The notes under the pieces: generated by a model
What the model was told of the DNA's origin: nothing
The model's database searches: none
What the model saw: only the letters and a program-made list of their open reading frames with translations
NCBI GenBank assembly: GCA_030248135.1
Contig: JASANC010001151.1
Location: forward strand, 62,001-126,000
Origin: Theristus sp. LFF4_11
Taxonomy: Eukaryota > Nematoda > Chromadorea > Monhysterida > Xyalidae
DNA length: 64,000 nucleotides
Direction: 5' to 3'
Program-made: the position numbers and the translations under genes
Shown: positions 39,940-52,500 of the stretch, in pieces
Layout: each line of letters opens with the position of its first letter
Numbering within the stretch: the first letter of the stretch is position 1

Positions 39940-40400
39940 CGTACGGGGCTCTAAAATTCCCTGTAATTGGAGTTCAGCATGAAAAATCGGTAAAACTGAT
40001 TGAAAACTGTGACTCTGCTGTTATTTGAGGTGCTTGATTGTCTAACTATTATGACTATCAAACTTTCAAACTTGCAGTTTCTGTCTTTAACCTATTCTGA
40101 CCCTTAACGGGTACTACTATTCCCGTACGGGGTCCGGACTTGAAACTTGCAATAATAGGCTGAAAACCGGTACTCTGAAGTTATTTGAGGTGCTGATTAC
40201 AAATATGGAGGTTTCCAAATTGCACTTCTCGTCTTTACCCTATTCTGACCCTTAACGGGTACTACTATTCCCGCACGGGGCCCGGATTTGAAATTCGTAG
40301 GAACGGGGTAAAAACCGGACTCCGCGGTTACTCGAGGTGCTGATTACGAATATGGAGTTTTCCACATTGCAGTTTCCGTCTTTACCCTATACAGCCGAAT
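39940..40400. repeat. Tandem repeat, about 150-base unit, three copies
   Basis: GAGGTGCTGATTAC-like and ACGGGTACTACTATTCCCG motifs recur with starts of the TTATTTGAGG segment at 40021, 40181 and about 40328. The third copy is diverged. Confidence 0.75.
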
Positions 40401-40423
40401 TAATAGAAATATTAAGGGAAAAC

Positions 40424-40672
40424 ACAAGTTCGGGAAAATGCCCGAAGGGTAAAAAAGGCCAAATACAAAATTAATAATATTAGCGCAAAGACAAAAACAA
40501 AAATATATTGGCGGCTTGGCGCAAATATTATTTCTACGTTTCTACCCATTTTTGACACTTCTTGTGAATGCATGGTCTTGAAAAATCCTTGTGTCGCACT
40601 TTTCTATCGGCCGCAACGTGAAATAATATTTGGCCTTCTTATGCCCTTCGGGCATTTTCCGAACTTGTTAAA
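40424..40672. mobile_element. Inverted-repeat MITE (AAGTTCGGGAAAATGCCCG ends)
   Basis: AAGTTCGGGAAAATGCCCG on the left pairs with CGGGCATTTTCCGAACTT on the right. AAGGCCAAATA and AATATTTGGCCTT lie just inside the arms. Confidence 0.75.
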
Positions 40673-43365
40673 CTACCAAATCATTTTTTGCCAATACGCG
40701 ATAATTTTTTTTTGTTAGCATTTATCACGCACGACCCATGTGACTCATCATTCAAAAGTTATTAGAATGCTTTGTCCCTGAAATAAAGGTCACGCAGGTA
40801 TTAATAGTAGGCCACCGTACGGCTTCACATGTACCTTCATAAATTGTAGGCCACACGTGCACCTGACTAGGGCAGCAGATACTGTAAGCGGTAAATAATC
40901 TGTAATACCAGCGCATATTCAGCTTAATAAAAGTTGTTGAGCGCGAAATAAATTACAAAACGATCCGTGTTGCTGAAGGTGTGTGATGGCAACGTGCATT
41001 TCATTTGGCTTTGTGCCCTGCCTATTATGGCGCAACATGCAAAGCTCTCTATCACATTACTATAGATGTGGCACTAGTCTGTTCGGTCAGCGTTTTGTTT
41101 CACGCTCAATATATAGGCCATATACACACAATATATGTTGTTTTTATTGCGTGTCGCTACAACTCCTCATGTGTCGTTGTCGTTTGTGTGTGAATGCCCG
41201 TTGAAAGCTGTGCGACAAATAGACAGACAGCTGCTGAAATGATCTGATCGATACGGCCACACTGCAAGCACTGACACTGCACACTGCTGTGCGCACGATC
41301 GAGCACTGCACGTCACATCATTGAAAGTGCCAATCGTCGCTCGCTTCTCTTCTGCACGTTACTTTTGCGATCGTCGTCTCTCCCACCGTTCATTCATTCT
41401 TTTTTTGTAACGGCGTCTCGTCAGTCTCCAGCTGCACGGTGGTGTTGTCAGAACAACAGCCAGTTTAGTTTTGGAAGCGTTTTTATCAATGGAGTTAGCG
41501 AGCATACACCGCGACACACGGCTACGTTCGCACGCATGGACGCCTGTGCTTGTGCCCTATGCAGCATCAATGCGGCTGGTGCAAAGCTTGCAGCAGCAGC
41601 AGCAGATACACACGCGCGCTAGTGTGTGTCGGAAAGTTGTGCAGCGACGCAACGCAAGCGCATCAGGAGGTGCCGCTATAACAATATGCCGCTACAGAAG
41701 ACACCGCAATGCATGCTGCCAACTTGCGCGCTGGCATTGCCAGCATGTACACGTGGCTTCTGTTCGTCATCAGCGGCGCAATACAAACGCCAATCAAAGC
41801 GCACACAGACACATGCCAGCGCTCAGACTTCTTGAGCATATTCTTTCAGCGCAATCCTACCGTGTGCCAATAGACCAGCTGTGCGTGTGTGTGTGGTGTC
41901 GTAGGTCCCGTGTAAGTGGCATGCAAGCTACATATATAGCGCTGTGTCAGTGTTGTTCCTGTCAACTCAGCGTATACAACGTGCGTTCAGCTTGATTGTC
42001 GGCACGCCTCTGTGCCTCGCTTCTTATGTTGACAAAGTAAAACAGACGTGCATGCCATCGACGACGTCCCGACGACGCACACAAGCCGCACTGTTGTAAC
42101 CTGATTTCCGTTGCCAACTTCGCGTTTCCATCTTTGCACTGTGTGCGTACGTGGCTTGCGACGTTTAGCGTGACAGCCATGTGAAACTCTCGCGTGCTCT
42201 CACTCAGACACACCACTAGGCACATGCTTGGTGCTATTCTCTTTTCTCCAACATGGAAACCTTTGCTGTGCCACTCACACTGCTAAAACTCAAACTACCA
42301 CTCTTAAAAACCTTGCACTTTTCAGCCAAGAGAAAGCGCGCGCGCTCATTGTGCTGCGTGCTTGTCGCGTGTGCATTTGCATATTGTTGGCTGCGTGCTG
42401 TTCTCAATTTACGTGTGCCCAAGTGAGTTGTGCTTGTTCATTTAGCTTCTGCGCTCATTTGCGGGCCGCGTGTCTTAGGACGGTCGGCTTCCGCGGTGTG
42501 CGCACGAGAAACGAACCCATAAACGAGCCTGTCACTGTGAATCGACCGAAAATCGTATCGCCCCATTTACTTGAAAGTCCGCGGTTGGTCATGTAAAAAA
42601 TGTTGCAGCTGTTACACTACACCGTGCTATGCTGGAGAGAGTTTGCATGGCCCATCAAACGTTTCTTTTTTCAAGATGCCTTTCTTCACTCTGAGTTATT
42701 GTAGAGATTTGTGTTCAGTGTTGTGCATAAAATTAGAGAAAAAAACACCAGCGGTAAAACGTCAGTTGTTGGTCTATATCCGTTCAATGCATGATTCTTT
42801 GGTTTTTTGTTGGAACTCTTCGTTATCAATCGAGTTCGACCGGATCCACCGACCATGAACGTGAACTTTCTTGAATGATTATTGTTACAAAGCACCAGTG
42901 TTGAATGCAACTGAAACGCAACACACATACATACGCGCGTAGAGATGCGTTAAAGTGAAACATTTGTTTGACTTGCCCCGCAAACACCGCTTGCTTCGGC
43001 GTGCGTTATAGTAATGAACCTTTAGCTGCGGTTCTTTGTTATGCGTTCTGGGCTGCCCGATTTCTGTCAATCAATCGTCTGCTGGAGTGGCAAATTTTAC
43101 AGATCTTTTGGAAATGAGGGCTTCTGACATTCATGTTATTCATTTAAACGACAACTTACCACCGAGTGCTTAGCAGACCCCCGCCGATCTTCGCAATCGG
43201 ATGCCACTGCAAAATCGGAAAAATCATACACTTCATGACGTTGCGGATACCAACCGGTGATTTCCACTCCAACATCAGCCAACTCTAAGCGCTCAATAAC
43301 AATCCCGGACCATATCACGATCTTCTCACCTCTGGGAGCGAGCAACAAACTTGAAAAAAAAAACA

Positions 43366-44243
43366 ATGCAATTCGACGAAGGCAGCGACCGTTACCGGTG
43401 TTGCTGCGAGTGTTTCCACGTGAAGACAGCGGCCGCGTTGATCGGCTGCATCGAGTTGCTGACGCTGTTCCTGCTGCTCATCAACAGTCTGGTGCTGCTC
43501 GCGCACGCGCACTACGACGCGCACAACGACGGCAATCTCACGGAGCACACCATCTGGGGCTCGCCGGGAGCGCTCGTGCTCACGCCGTTGATCGTCTGCT
43601 TCGCCTCGCTGTTCGTCGCCTTCATGGCTGTCTGCTGCCTTTGGTTCGGCATCGCAAAACGCCAGCCGTATCTGCTCGTGCCGCATCTCGCTGTGCAGGT
43701 GAACAAGATACAAACTCTGGGTGAACTTCTTCGTTTCAAGTCAATCATACACTAAGAAAGGTGCTCAAACTGCTATGTTCGGTGTCCTGTGTCCGCCGCA
43801 GTGTCCCTAAAACGAGTGGCGTTGCGGGTTGTCATTCGGCGGCACAGGACACCGGACACCCGCCCGCTGCGAACGTGCGCCACCGTTGGCTGGTGTTGTT
43901 GCAGCTGCTATCGCTGGTGCTGCTCGCCGCCGCCGTCATCCTCGGCCTCCTCGGCGTCGTCACGCAGCGCGTCGAGTTCTACCGACTGTTGAACGCGTGC
44001 GCGTTCGAGGCGCCCCGCGACGGCCAGAACACGGTGCAACTGCGCACTGCGGAGGCGGCGCAGATCTACGTGTTGCTCGCACTCTACTGTGTGCTGCTGC
44101 CGGCCGAGTGCTGGTTCACGTGGCTGATTGCGGCCTGCTACCGCTACTTCAAAGACCGCCGTTCGTACATGAACTACTGTCTCGAGTATAGCACGCCGAT
44201 GCGCACCGTGCACGTGCGCGTGCCACAGTACGGCACACGCTGA
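43366..44243 (+). CDS. Four-pass membrane protein, LAPTM4-like
   Basis: LAPTM4 proteins are small four-helix proteins of late endosomes and lysosomes. Exon 1 is 43366-43698, starting at ATG 43366. It gives RCCCECFHVKTAAALIG, resembling the cysteine-rich start and first helix of LAPTM4, and a second helix near PLIVCFASLFVAFMAVC. Exon 2 most likely begins at 43905 after TTGTTGCAG, continuing PHLAVQ directly into LLSLVLLAAAVILGLLGVV; an in-frame alternative acceptor at about 43852 would add 17 residues. Helix four is near YVLLALYCVLLPAECWF, and the tail ends VRVPQYGTR. About 223 residues, close to LAPTM4A (233). Similarity is mostly topological plus the N-terminal motif, so it could be another nematode tetraspan family. 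Confidence 0.65.
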
Positions 44244-45096
44244 CGAGGAAACACGCGAATTAACGCGCAACCGCCACCCCCGCGATGCGCATGGCGTGCT
44301 GCAGAGAGGCACGTGCTGCTTTGGTTGTTGTAGTCGGTGTGCACACACACCCTGCGCCCGTGCGCTGCTGCGGCTGCCAGTGAGGCAGGACTTTTTTCGA
44401 TGAAATTTTGTGGAAGCCTCTCGGGGCACCGACAGAACTGTGGCCGTTGTGACAAGTGTTCTGCTTTTTTTGGCAGCGTCTGCAGCCGCACGTTGCACCC
44501 GTTGCACACCGATCTACCACAGATCACCAGTGATTCGAACCTGTTTGTTGTCAATTTGTTGTTTTGTACAGGCGAACAACAGTTTCATGCAATTTTTGCT
44601 GACTGGCTGCAATATAATGCGATGGTACAGTGAATTGGAACACTACATTGAGTTCGGTGTTGGACTGTACAGTACAGACACATATAGTGTTGTGAATTTG
44701 TTGTTCAGTACAATAATGGTATCTGTCATTTACCATTGGTGTCATCAGATTATATTGCTGGCACACACTCAGGAATGTTGAGAATTTTCGTTTAAATTCA
44801 GAGCTCAGAATATAGAGCAGTTTTTGAGCAGTTTGTTGAATGTTGCTCTCAAATGTCCGCAAAACTTTTGCGATTTAATCAAATCCAGTCGCTTCAAAAC
44901 TGGTAGGAGACGTTATTTTCCCTGGGGCTGGTTATGATTAACGAATGTACCATGAACTCAAAATATTTTTTATGTTACACTTGTTTGTTTAAACCTGTCA
45001 CTTTTTACAGCATACAGAGCATGCAAAACTTTCATTTACTAAAAGGACGAATGTAATCGGATTTATGAAGATTTTTTATTTTGATCGCGAGACTCA

Positions 45097-45228
45097 AGGC
45101 CCGTTCATACTGGTGTATGCGTACACGGCACGTCACGTCACGTCTTGTGTTATTGGATATTACCGTTCATATAGACGTGCCTTTGACGTACGTCGACGTA
45201 CGTCAGCATACGTAGTATGAACGGGCCT
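45097..45228. mobile_element. PIF/Harbinger-type MITE with TCA target duplication
   Basis: The ends AGGCCCGTTCATACT and AGTATGAACGGGCCT are inverted. TCA occurs at 45094-45096 and 45229-45231. The inner arms pair TACGTCGACGTACG-type palindromes. Confidence 0.8.
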
Positions 45229-45230
45229 TC

Positions 45231-45390
45231 AATGCGTGCATAGATAGGTAAACAGTTTCACGCATGGCGCGGGAATTCAAAATTGGCAAAGTCCGAGTCC
45301 CCTAAATAGGGCCGAGTCACTTTTGCGGTTTTGAATTGCCACGTAAAGTTTGAAACTAGTTTCCTTTTACGTCTACAAACGCATTCAGTC
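45231..45390. mobile_element. MITE family E copy
   Basis: AATGCGTGCATAGATAGG at the left and CGCATTCAGTCGCAG at the right match the copy at 17414-17586, including the internal GGGAATTCAAAATTGGC block. Confidence 0.65.
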
Positions 45391-46528
45391 GCAGAACCTG
45401 AAAACTGATAAAAATCAAACAATCCATTTGTGGCTAAATATGTTTTCTTGAAACCTCGATTCCGTTCTTTCTTCTTTCGCCAGGTTCTGCATTCTACGAA
45501 AAAGTAACAGGTTTAAACAATATACTGCATGTACAATGTTTCGTTACGGTTGTGATAGCGCATATCGGTGCATTTTAAAACTATTCTACAATTGTATTTC
45601 AATTTCTTATGAATTTACATCTCAAAAAAATGAAGCGCAAGAACAAATTGTGGTGTGACGAAGAGGGTTTTAGAGCTGCTAAAATGGTAAAAAAGGTAAC
45701 TCCGCTGATTGATGACATAAAACAAAAGCAGCCAAATTTATGTTTGAATGTAAAATGAATGAATGAACGAAAAAGAAGAAGAAATAAAACCAAATCATGA
45801 AAACAGAGGTTGTTCTTGCGGACGAACAGAAATGTAAAGCGCCATTCATGAAGCAGAAGTGCCCGCGTAGCTATGTTTTAACAGCCAGACGTCACGAAAT
45901 ACTGCTCCATGAATGCCGCTTGATGCTCGTCATTTGTTGCGGACGCGTTTGCGCGCTGGTGACGCGAATAGATTCGCTATTCGATTTGTGAACTCTGCAA
46001 TCGTGCGGAGGAAACGAAAACTTGAAACAATAGTTTTGTTTGTTTGTTCAAAATCTGAATTTGATTATAGCCTCACCAGACAGGGTGTGAGCTCGATTGT
46101 CTTGATGCTGCGTCAGTGGCAGGCACGTGTTGCCCTCTGATATCGAACCCGGTGGGCACGTGCGCACTGAAACACACACAAAACATTTCCGATGTCTGTA
46201 TCTCTTCCAAAAATTTGGAACACAACAAAAGCGACTCTAAAAACAACAAAAAAGGAGAAAATAAATTGGTGAGCAAAGGTGGGAACAGTCAATATTTTAA
46301 GAGAATGCTCATTTGCGACTGACCACATTTCTTCTCATGCCAATGCCAATCGCTGTGACATTTGCACGCAGTGTCATTCAGTAGCTTGTCGAATTCGCAG
46401 AGCGACCCAACGCTGGTTCGCGTGCACTGCAACGATGTTTGGCAACCGCGGTCGCCAATGGACAGGTCTGATTGATTGTGTTAACGAAATCATTTGAAAT
46501 GTAACCATCCGCATTTTAAACATTTCAA

Positions 46529-49500
46529 TCAAAGACACCTACACGGCAAACACTGATTGTCGATGCACGTCATGTCCGGTGTGCAGTCGGCGTCACTGTT
46601 GCAATAGCGCCGTTTCAATGTTGGAACATACCAAAATACTTAAAAAATTTAAAATCTTAAAAATCAATCGCATAAAAATGTAAACCAAAATTGTAATTCT
46701 CTGACAATTTGGTGCATCATTTTCAATTGCTGTGCGCTCACCAGGTGGTTCGTCTTTGTCGATGCCGAATTCCTGCATCGCCAGATGCGAATCAGACGCA
46801 AGTCGCTTGACGCTGCGCTTGTCCGTTGCCCATGAAAGTTTATTGCAATCAGTGGCGAATTGGCCGCAATTCTTGCCGGCTTTGAACTTTTTCAATTTCG
46901 GCGACTGTCGTGCGTACGGCACACATTGAACGCCATTTGACCGTGAATTGCCGACGCAAATACAGTAGCCGGCGACGCAACTCGCATACGCGCCGGGACA
47001 CTGCGCGGTGCTGCTGCAGCGGTCGCCGGGACGAACCGTGTTGTACAGGGGAGAGCTCTCTGCAAACGAGTGCACCTTCAAAGATTGTAAGCATGAGAAA
47101 GAAAAACAACGTAAATCAGCCAACATGAAACATCGTCAATCTGCGTTAGAGGTAGACCTATTTTTCTTAAACGTGTCCCACTGAAATGACGTCATGTGCC
47201 GCCAAACATGCGCTTGTCGTTCACAGCAAATCAGACTTTCCGTTTAGCCGATTTCTTGTCGTAAACAAATGGTGACTGTCGAATCAGTCACACCAAACTG
47301 ACATTTTAGTGCCTGTACTTTGACAAACGGGCGTTTTTAAAGTAAATGACTGTCATTTTAGTCTGGACACGTTTGAATAAATCCACAATAAATCAGCCAA
47401 CATGAAACATCGTCAATCTGCGTTAGAGGTAGTGTCTTTGAAAATAAGAAAAAAAGGTGTGAACGCCTGACGCGGGGCGCAGCAGAGTCCTGCTTGGCAG
47501 GTGGTCGTCGGCGGACACGCGTGGTTGTAGGCGGCGCAGTAGCACACCGGCTGCATGTTCGGCGCTTGGCATTTCAGTTGCGTGCTCAGGATCGGTTGTC
47601 TCAGGGGACAGCAGCCACCGTTCAGGCACTCAAATCCAACCGGACAACTGCCTTGGCCTCCTCCTGAACGAACGAACCGCACTCAAAACCGCCTGCTGTT
47701 TTTGCGGCGTTCAAAAACGCCACACTGGGCGTTTACAAATGTCTGCGGTGGTTGTTGGAACAAAATGGTGGGTTTTGTTCCAGTAATTCATATTGCGAGC
47801 CGGTTTCAAAGCAGGACTTTCACTGCGACTGGAAGGTCAGTCCGTCCCATTCAATCAGCATGCATCGTTCCCACATCCGTTTCTCATTCGCTTCTAACTT
47901 CTTCTGCAGATGTAACTCAAAGCGTGCATTGCTAAGAAACGAATGTCTGATGATGAAAAGAGTGCTGTTGATGTTGGTTTGTGCAACCTACACATGTTGG
48001 GATAAACAGGTCCCAGCCCTTGTTTTGTGTTTTTTTCAATTTAGCAAATGGACTCTTCAACTAACTGCAATGAAACATCGTGTGCTCACCAGTGCACAAT
48101 TGGGTCGCCTGATGACCCCCGGGGCAAACTGGCAGCAACTGCGGACAACAAGCGCCACTGACGCACGTGACACTCGGCCGTGCGCAGATGCCAGCTGGCC
48201 GAATCGAAACACTTGTGTGTATAAGCAGAAGAGTTTTCAACGAATTTCTGCAAGTGAACTCTTGAAAAAAACACGTAAGTTTCATTTCTCAAACCGTGAC
48301 ATTGGCCTGACGACGGTAGGCCACCGGGGCAAGTTGGCACGGGCGCTGGCAATAACGGCGGTGGTGGCGCGACGATTGGTGCGCGACAGCAGCCGCCGCG
48401 CAAGCAGTCGTAGCCGAACGGGCAAGTGCCAAAAAAATGAAAGTACAGTATGGCCAAATAAGTATGGCAGTCCATCAAGGCGGGATCAGTCGCAGACTAG
48501 GAGTTGTCTTTTTCAAAAATGGCAACATAATTCCTAATCATGTGTGCAAGGAAGAAAGAATGAACCGCACAGCAGGAAGAATCCATTAGTTTAAAAAAAA
48601 CGCGACAAATTTTTCACACAATTTGGTTACTGAATGTCTTTTTTTCATTCAAATTTCGCGCGCTCCTTGCACCCTGAAAAAAGCTGCCATGTTTACTCGG
48701 CCATTCCGTATGTATCTTGTATTATTTCGGTCGATGTGATGTGACCAAAAAATGACAGTATGTATCTTGTATTATTTCGGTCGATGTGAGAACTCTGGAA
48801 AACCAGCACACACAAATGTTGCGTCTCACCGGGTCCAGCACATGGATGCAGCGCCAGTTCTCCGGTGGGACAGGTCGCAGTCGGACAGCACATCTCGTTG
48901 ATGCAGGCGAATCCAAGAGGGCAGTTCGCTTGCCCGTTGCCGAGACACGCCTGTACACTCGGCTCACCGGTCGGACACAGCGCGATTCGACAGCAGCCAC
49001 CGTTGTAGCAACCGTAACCTGAATTAAAAGCTAATGATCCGCTGTGGAACACTTTCCATTTCCAAACATTCTGTGAGGCCACCAGTATGGTGGCCAAACG
49101 TGGTAGGGCGCTCAATGCTTTTGTTTGGCTACCACTGGTTGGTTGCCACACAACATATTGAAAAAATGTTTGGAAACGATTTCAAGTGTGTGCAACTGGC
49201 ACTTCTAGTCATTCAGACACCCAGATGAAAATTGAACATACCGGTAGCTTACAGCAAACAAGCACATTGAACAACTGCTCTCTCGTACCCTGAGGGCAAG
49301 TCGACAGACCGCCGCCAATGCACGGTTCCAAGGCCGGTTGACCATTGGGACACAGTTGTAAACGGCAGCACAACGCATTCTGGCAAGCAGCACCCAGCGG
49401 GCAGTCCGCTTGTGTCAGGCAACTTTGCAGGCCACTGCTGCCGTCCGCACAACGCATCGCGCAGCATGTGCTCCCAAGACAGTGGAAACCTGAAGTCGAT

Positions 49501-52500
49501 ATGGGCGATTATCAGTGATGTTGCAAAACGACTCTGAGCTTTTGTAATGTTCTCTGTTGTACAGTGTCGGCAGCTATCCAGTATCCACAACTGGTTTCTC
49601 AAAGAAAGTAGAGTTCGTCAACGATGAGACAGACGTCTGGTGGCATATGACTGAATTTCAACTTTGATGACAGCATCCTGTAGAAACCGATTCAGCAACA
49701 ACACTGAACTATTGTGGATTTATTCAAACGTGTCCGGACTAAAATGACGTCATTTGCTTTAAAAACGCCCGTTTGTCAGGCACTAATGTCAGTTTGATGT
49801 GACTGATTCGACAGTCATCATTTGTTTACGGGAAGAAACCGGCTAAACGGAAAGTTTGCTATTCTGTGAACGGCAAGCGCATGTTTGGCGGCACATGACG
49901 TCATTTCAGTGAGACACGTTTAAAAAAATAGGTCATAATCAGCTGGATTGACGCCTAACCTGCCGGGCATTCATTCGCAGCGACGCCAGCACACGGCTGC
50001 ACACCGAGCACGCCATCAGGACAACGCGGCACCGGACAGCACGCGCCGTTGACACACGTGGAGCCGGGCGGACACGGCACGCTGCTCGTGCACGGGCCCA
50101 CTGCTGGCTCGCCTCCAGGAAAACATCGAATTCGTTAGACTCAAATTCGTCAGCAATAAAGTTCACCAAAGCTGACACTACTTTGCTTTGAACTTTTGCT
50201 GAATAACCGTTTTTTCTGAGTTATTGACAGAGAATCGCTTTCGTACAAATACAGCATGTTTCTTTAAACCTGTTTTATTGTTTAGCAGAATATAGAACCT
50301 GCGAAAAATGAACCACTGGGATCGGGTAGCAAAGAAAGCATATTTGGCCACAAGAAGGCATATTTGGCCACAAGAAGGCATATTTGGCCACAATAAGGCA
50401 CATTTGGTGTCTTTGATTCCACGATCCCGGTTCAATCTTTTTTTAATTCAAATTTCGCGTGCTCGTGCTCTGCGTTCTGCGAAAAAAAACCCTGACAGGC
50501 TCGAAGAAACCTGTTGTATAAAGCAACGCTAACCTGTTGGACAGCGCGGCACCGAGCAGCAACCCTGATAGCCGCGACCATCAACGAAGCAGAACTGATT
50601 CGTGGCGGCGAAATCGCACGCCAATGGGTCCGGACCACGACAAGGACGAGAGGCGACGGCGCCGTTGGGACAGACGGGCAGCGGGACGGGACAGCAGCCA
50701 TTGCTGATGCACTGCGTGTTGTGCGGGCACGCGGGCAGCACGGCGGCACACGCTTGCACGGGAATGTCGCCGTTTGGACATCGTCCCAACGGACAGCACC
50801 GATCCTGAAACATAGGGTATTCACTTTTTTTGTTTTTCGGCGATTTTCTTTTTTGATACCACACTGAGACGACGGGCATAGCCACTAATTTGGTTACTAA
50901 AGTGGCTACTAAAACGCGTTTATACATTTTTAGAACACGTGAATGCAATTTTAGTTTCCACTTTAGTAGCCCTCTTAGTATCCATCCACTTAAAAAGCCG
51001 TTCAGTACCCAGTAGCCATGTTAAAGTAAATTTATTGTGAGAAAATCAAAAAATTCCGTACGAATTTGATCTGATTTTTTTCAAATGGAGTATTTTTGCT
51101 AGAAAACTTTCACCTGGACGCAATATTGTGCTGGCGGGCAAGTGCCGTCGAGCGCACAGACGCCAGCTGGCGGTTGGCCATCGTGGCAGGAGAGAACCAC
51201 GGGCACCAGAGGGACTGGTGCAGGCAGTGGAGGGGGTTGTGCAGGTTGGATCACCAGTGGTGCTGTTGGTGGCGCACAACACGCACCGTGAATGCACTGC
51301 AAACCACCGGCACACCCTGTATGAGCGAAACATTGCGCTCGAGCCAGCGATCCGTCTGGACAATTGACTGAAATGTTTCAGGGTCGAACTTTTTGTGATT
51401 TTCGTGATTCAACACTTTTTTAAGTGGCCGTACATAAAGTTTGAAAATTAGTTACAATATGGCCGAATAAATGAGGCAGTCCATCAAGGCGGGATCAGTC
51501 GCAGACTAGGAGTTGTCTGTCCTTTTCAAAAGTGCCAGCATAATTCCCAATCATGTGTGCAAGGGAGAAAAAATGAACAGAATAGCACGAAGAATCCTGT
51601 TTAAAAATGTTTACTCGGCCATTCCGTACATTGTGTCAAGGTTTGTTGCACAAAGGTCGGCGGTGGCAAACAGCACGTGTTCTGGTGGCACGTCGACGGG
51701 CCCGGGCAGATGGGGTGCGCACGGTGGCAAGGACAAATCGCTTGGTGGTGGTGTGGACAGCGGTCTGGCGGAGCAGCAAAGGTGAAATTGAATCCGAGGA
51801 AGATGTTAATTCGAAGTGTCATGTTTCAAAAAACAAACTTTGCAACGCAGCCATGACGCAGATCTGCGCGTGCACGTCAAAGACCGTGCCCGGGGCACAC
51901 GGGGTGCGTCGCCAGACGCCGCAGAGGCTGCTGCAAAAAAAAAACGTTTCTCTCTGCAAAAGCGCCCGGACCAATCAATCAGCCACGGAGGCACCGGATT
52001 TTGTGTGTTGCTTCAAGGCGGAAACACCATTTAGTTTTTTTTGTCCGTACGCACAAACGTCGTTCTAAATCCCGTGCGCAAACTAATCGTGTCCGTAATG
52101 CATTAAGATAGCACACACGACACGATTTCTAAATCGCGTGGCCATTTTTTACGTGTCGTGTCCGTGCGTACGCACAAAAAACCAATTGCTAAACGCGCCT
52201 TCACAGTACCCACCCCGGTGCTGCGGGCGCACACTGAAGAAAGTACGCGTTACTGAACGGGTCTGCAGCGAGCAGCGACGTCTGCCAGTTGCACGAGCCG
52301 CCCATTTGTGCGTGCGCGGCCGGCGAAACTACTGAAATTTTCTAATCTAATTTGGACATCCCATTTCGGATCATCAGTGATGCTCGAGATCAGAGGCGAT
52401 CAAATTTGCTAAGTCTGCATACGATTGCACCGAAACTGCTGCTGTTGCTGCTGAAACGGACACCCGCCGCTGAACGTCGGCCGGAACGCGTGCGGAATGC

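Larger units (their letters stand above)
38901..43365. other. Intergenic region with tandem repeat and MITE
   Basis: No convincing exon was found across 4.5 kb between the cuticlin stop and the four-pass membrane gene. The left half holds a tandem repeat (about 39940-40400) and an inverted-repeat element (40424-40672). The right half (about 40950-43300) is MITE-free with complex composition. It contains several moderate open frames that look like chance. Confidence 0.5.
44244..46528. other. Convergent intergenic region with two adjacent MITEs
   Basis: It separates the 3' ends of the four-pass gene (plus) and the lustrin/EB gene (minus). Two MITEs at 45097-45228 and 45231-45390 lie back to back. 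No exon was recognised elsewhere. Confidence 0.5.

Noticed and set aside
41365..42600. Moderate open frames between cuticlin and the four-pass gene
   Set aside because: They have no shared domain, no splice-consistent ends and overlapping frames on both strands; they look like chance.
47752..48537. 261-residue open frame on the plus strand
   Set aside because: It is antisense to lustrin/EB exons 12-13 and runs through their introns; no domain is visible.
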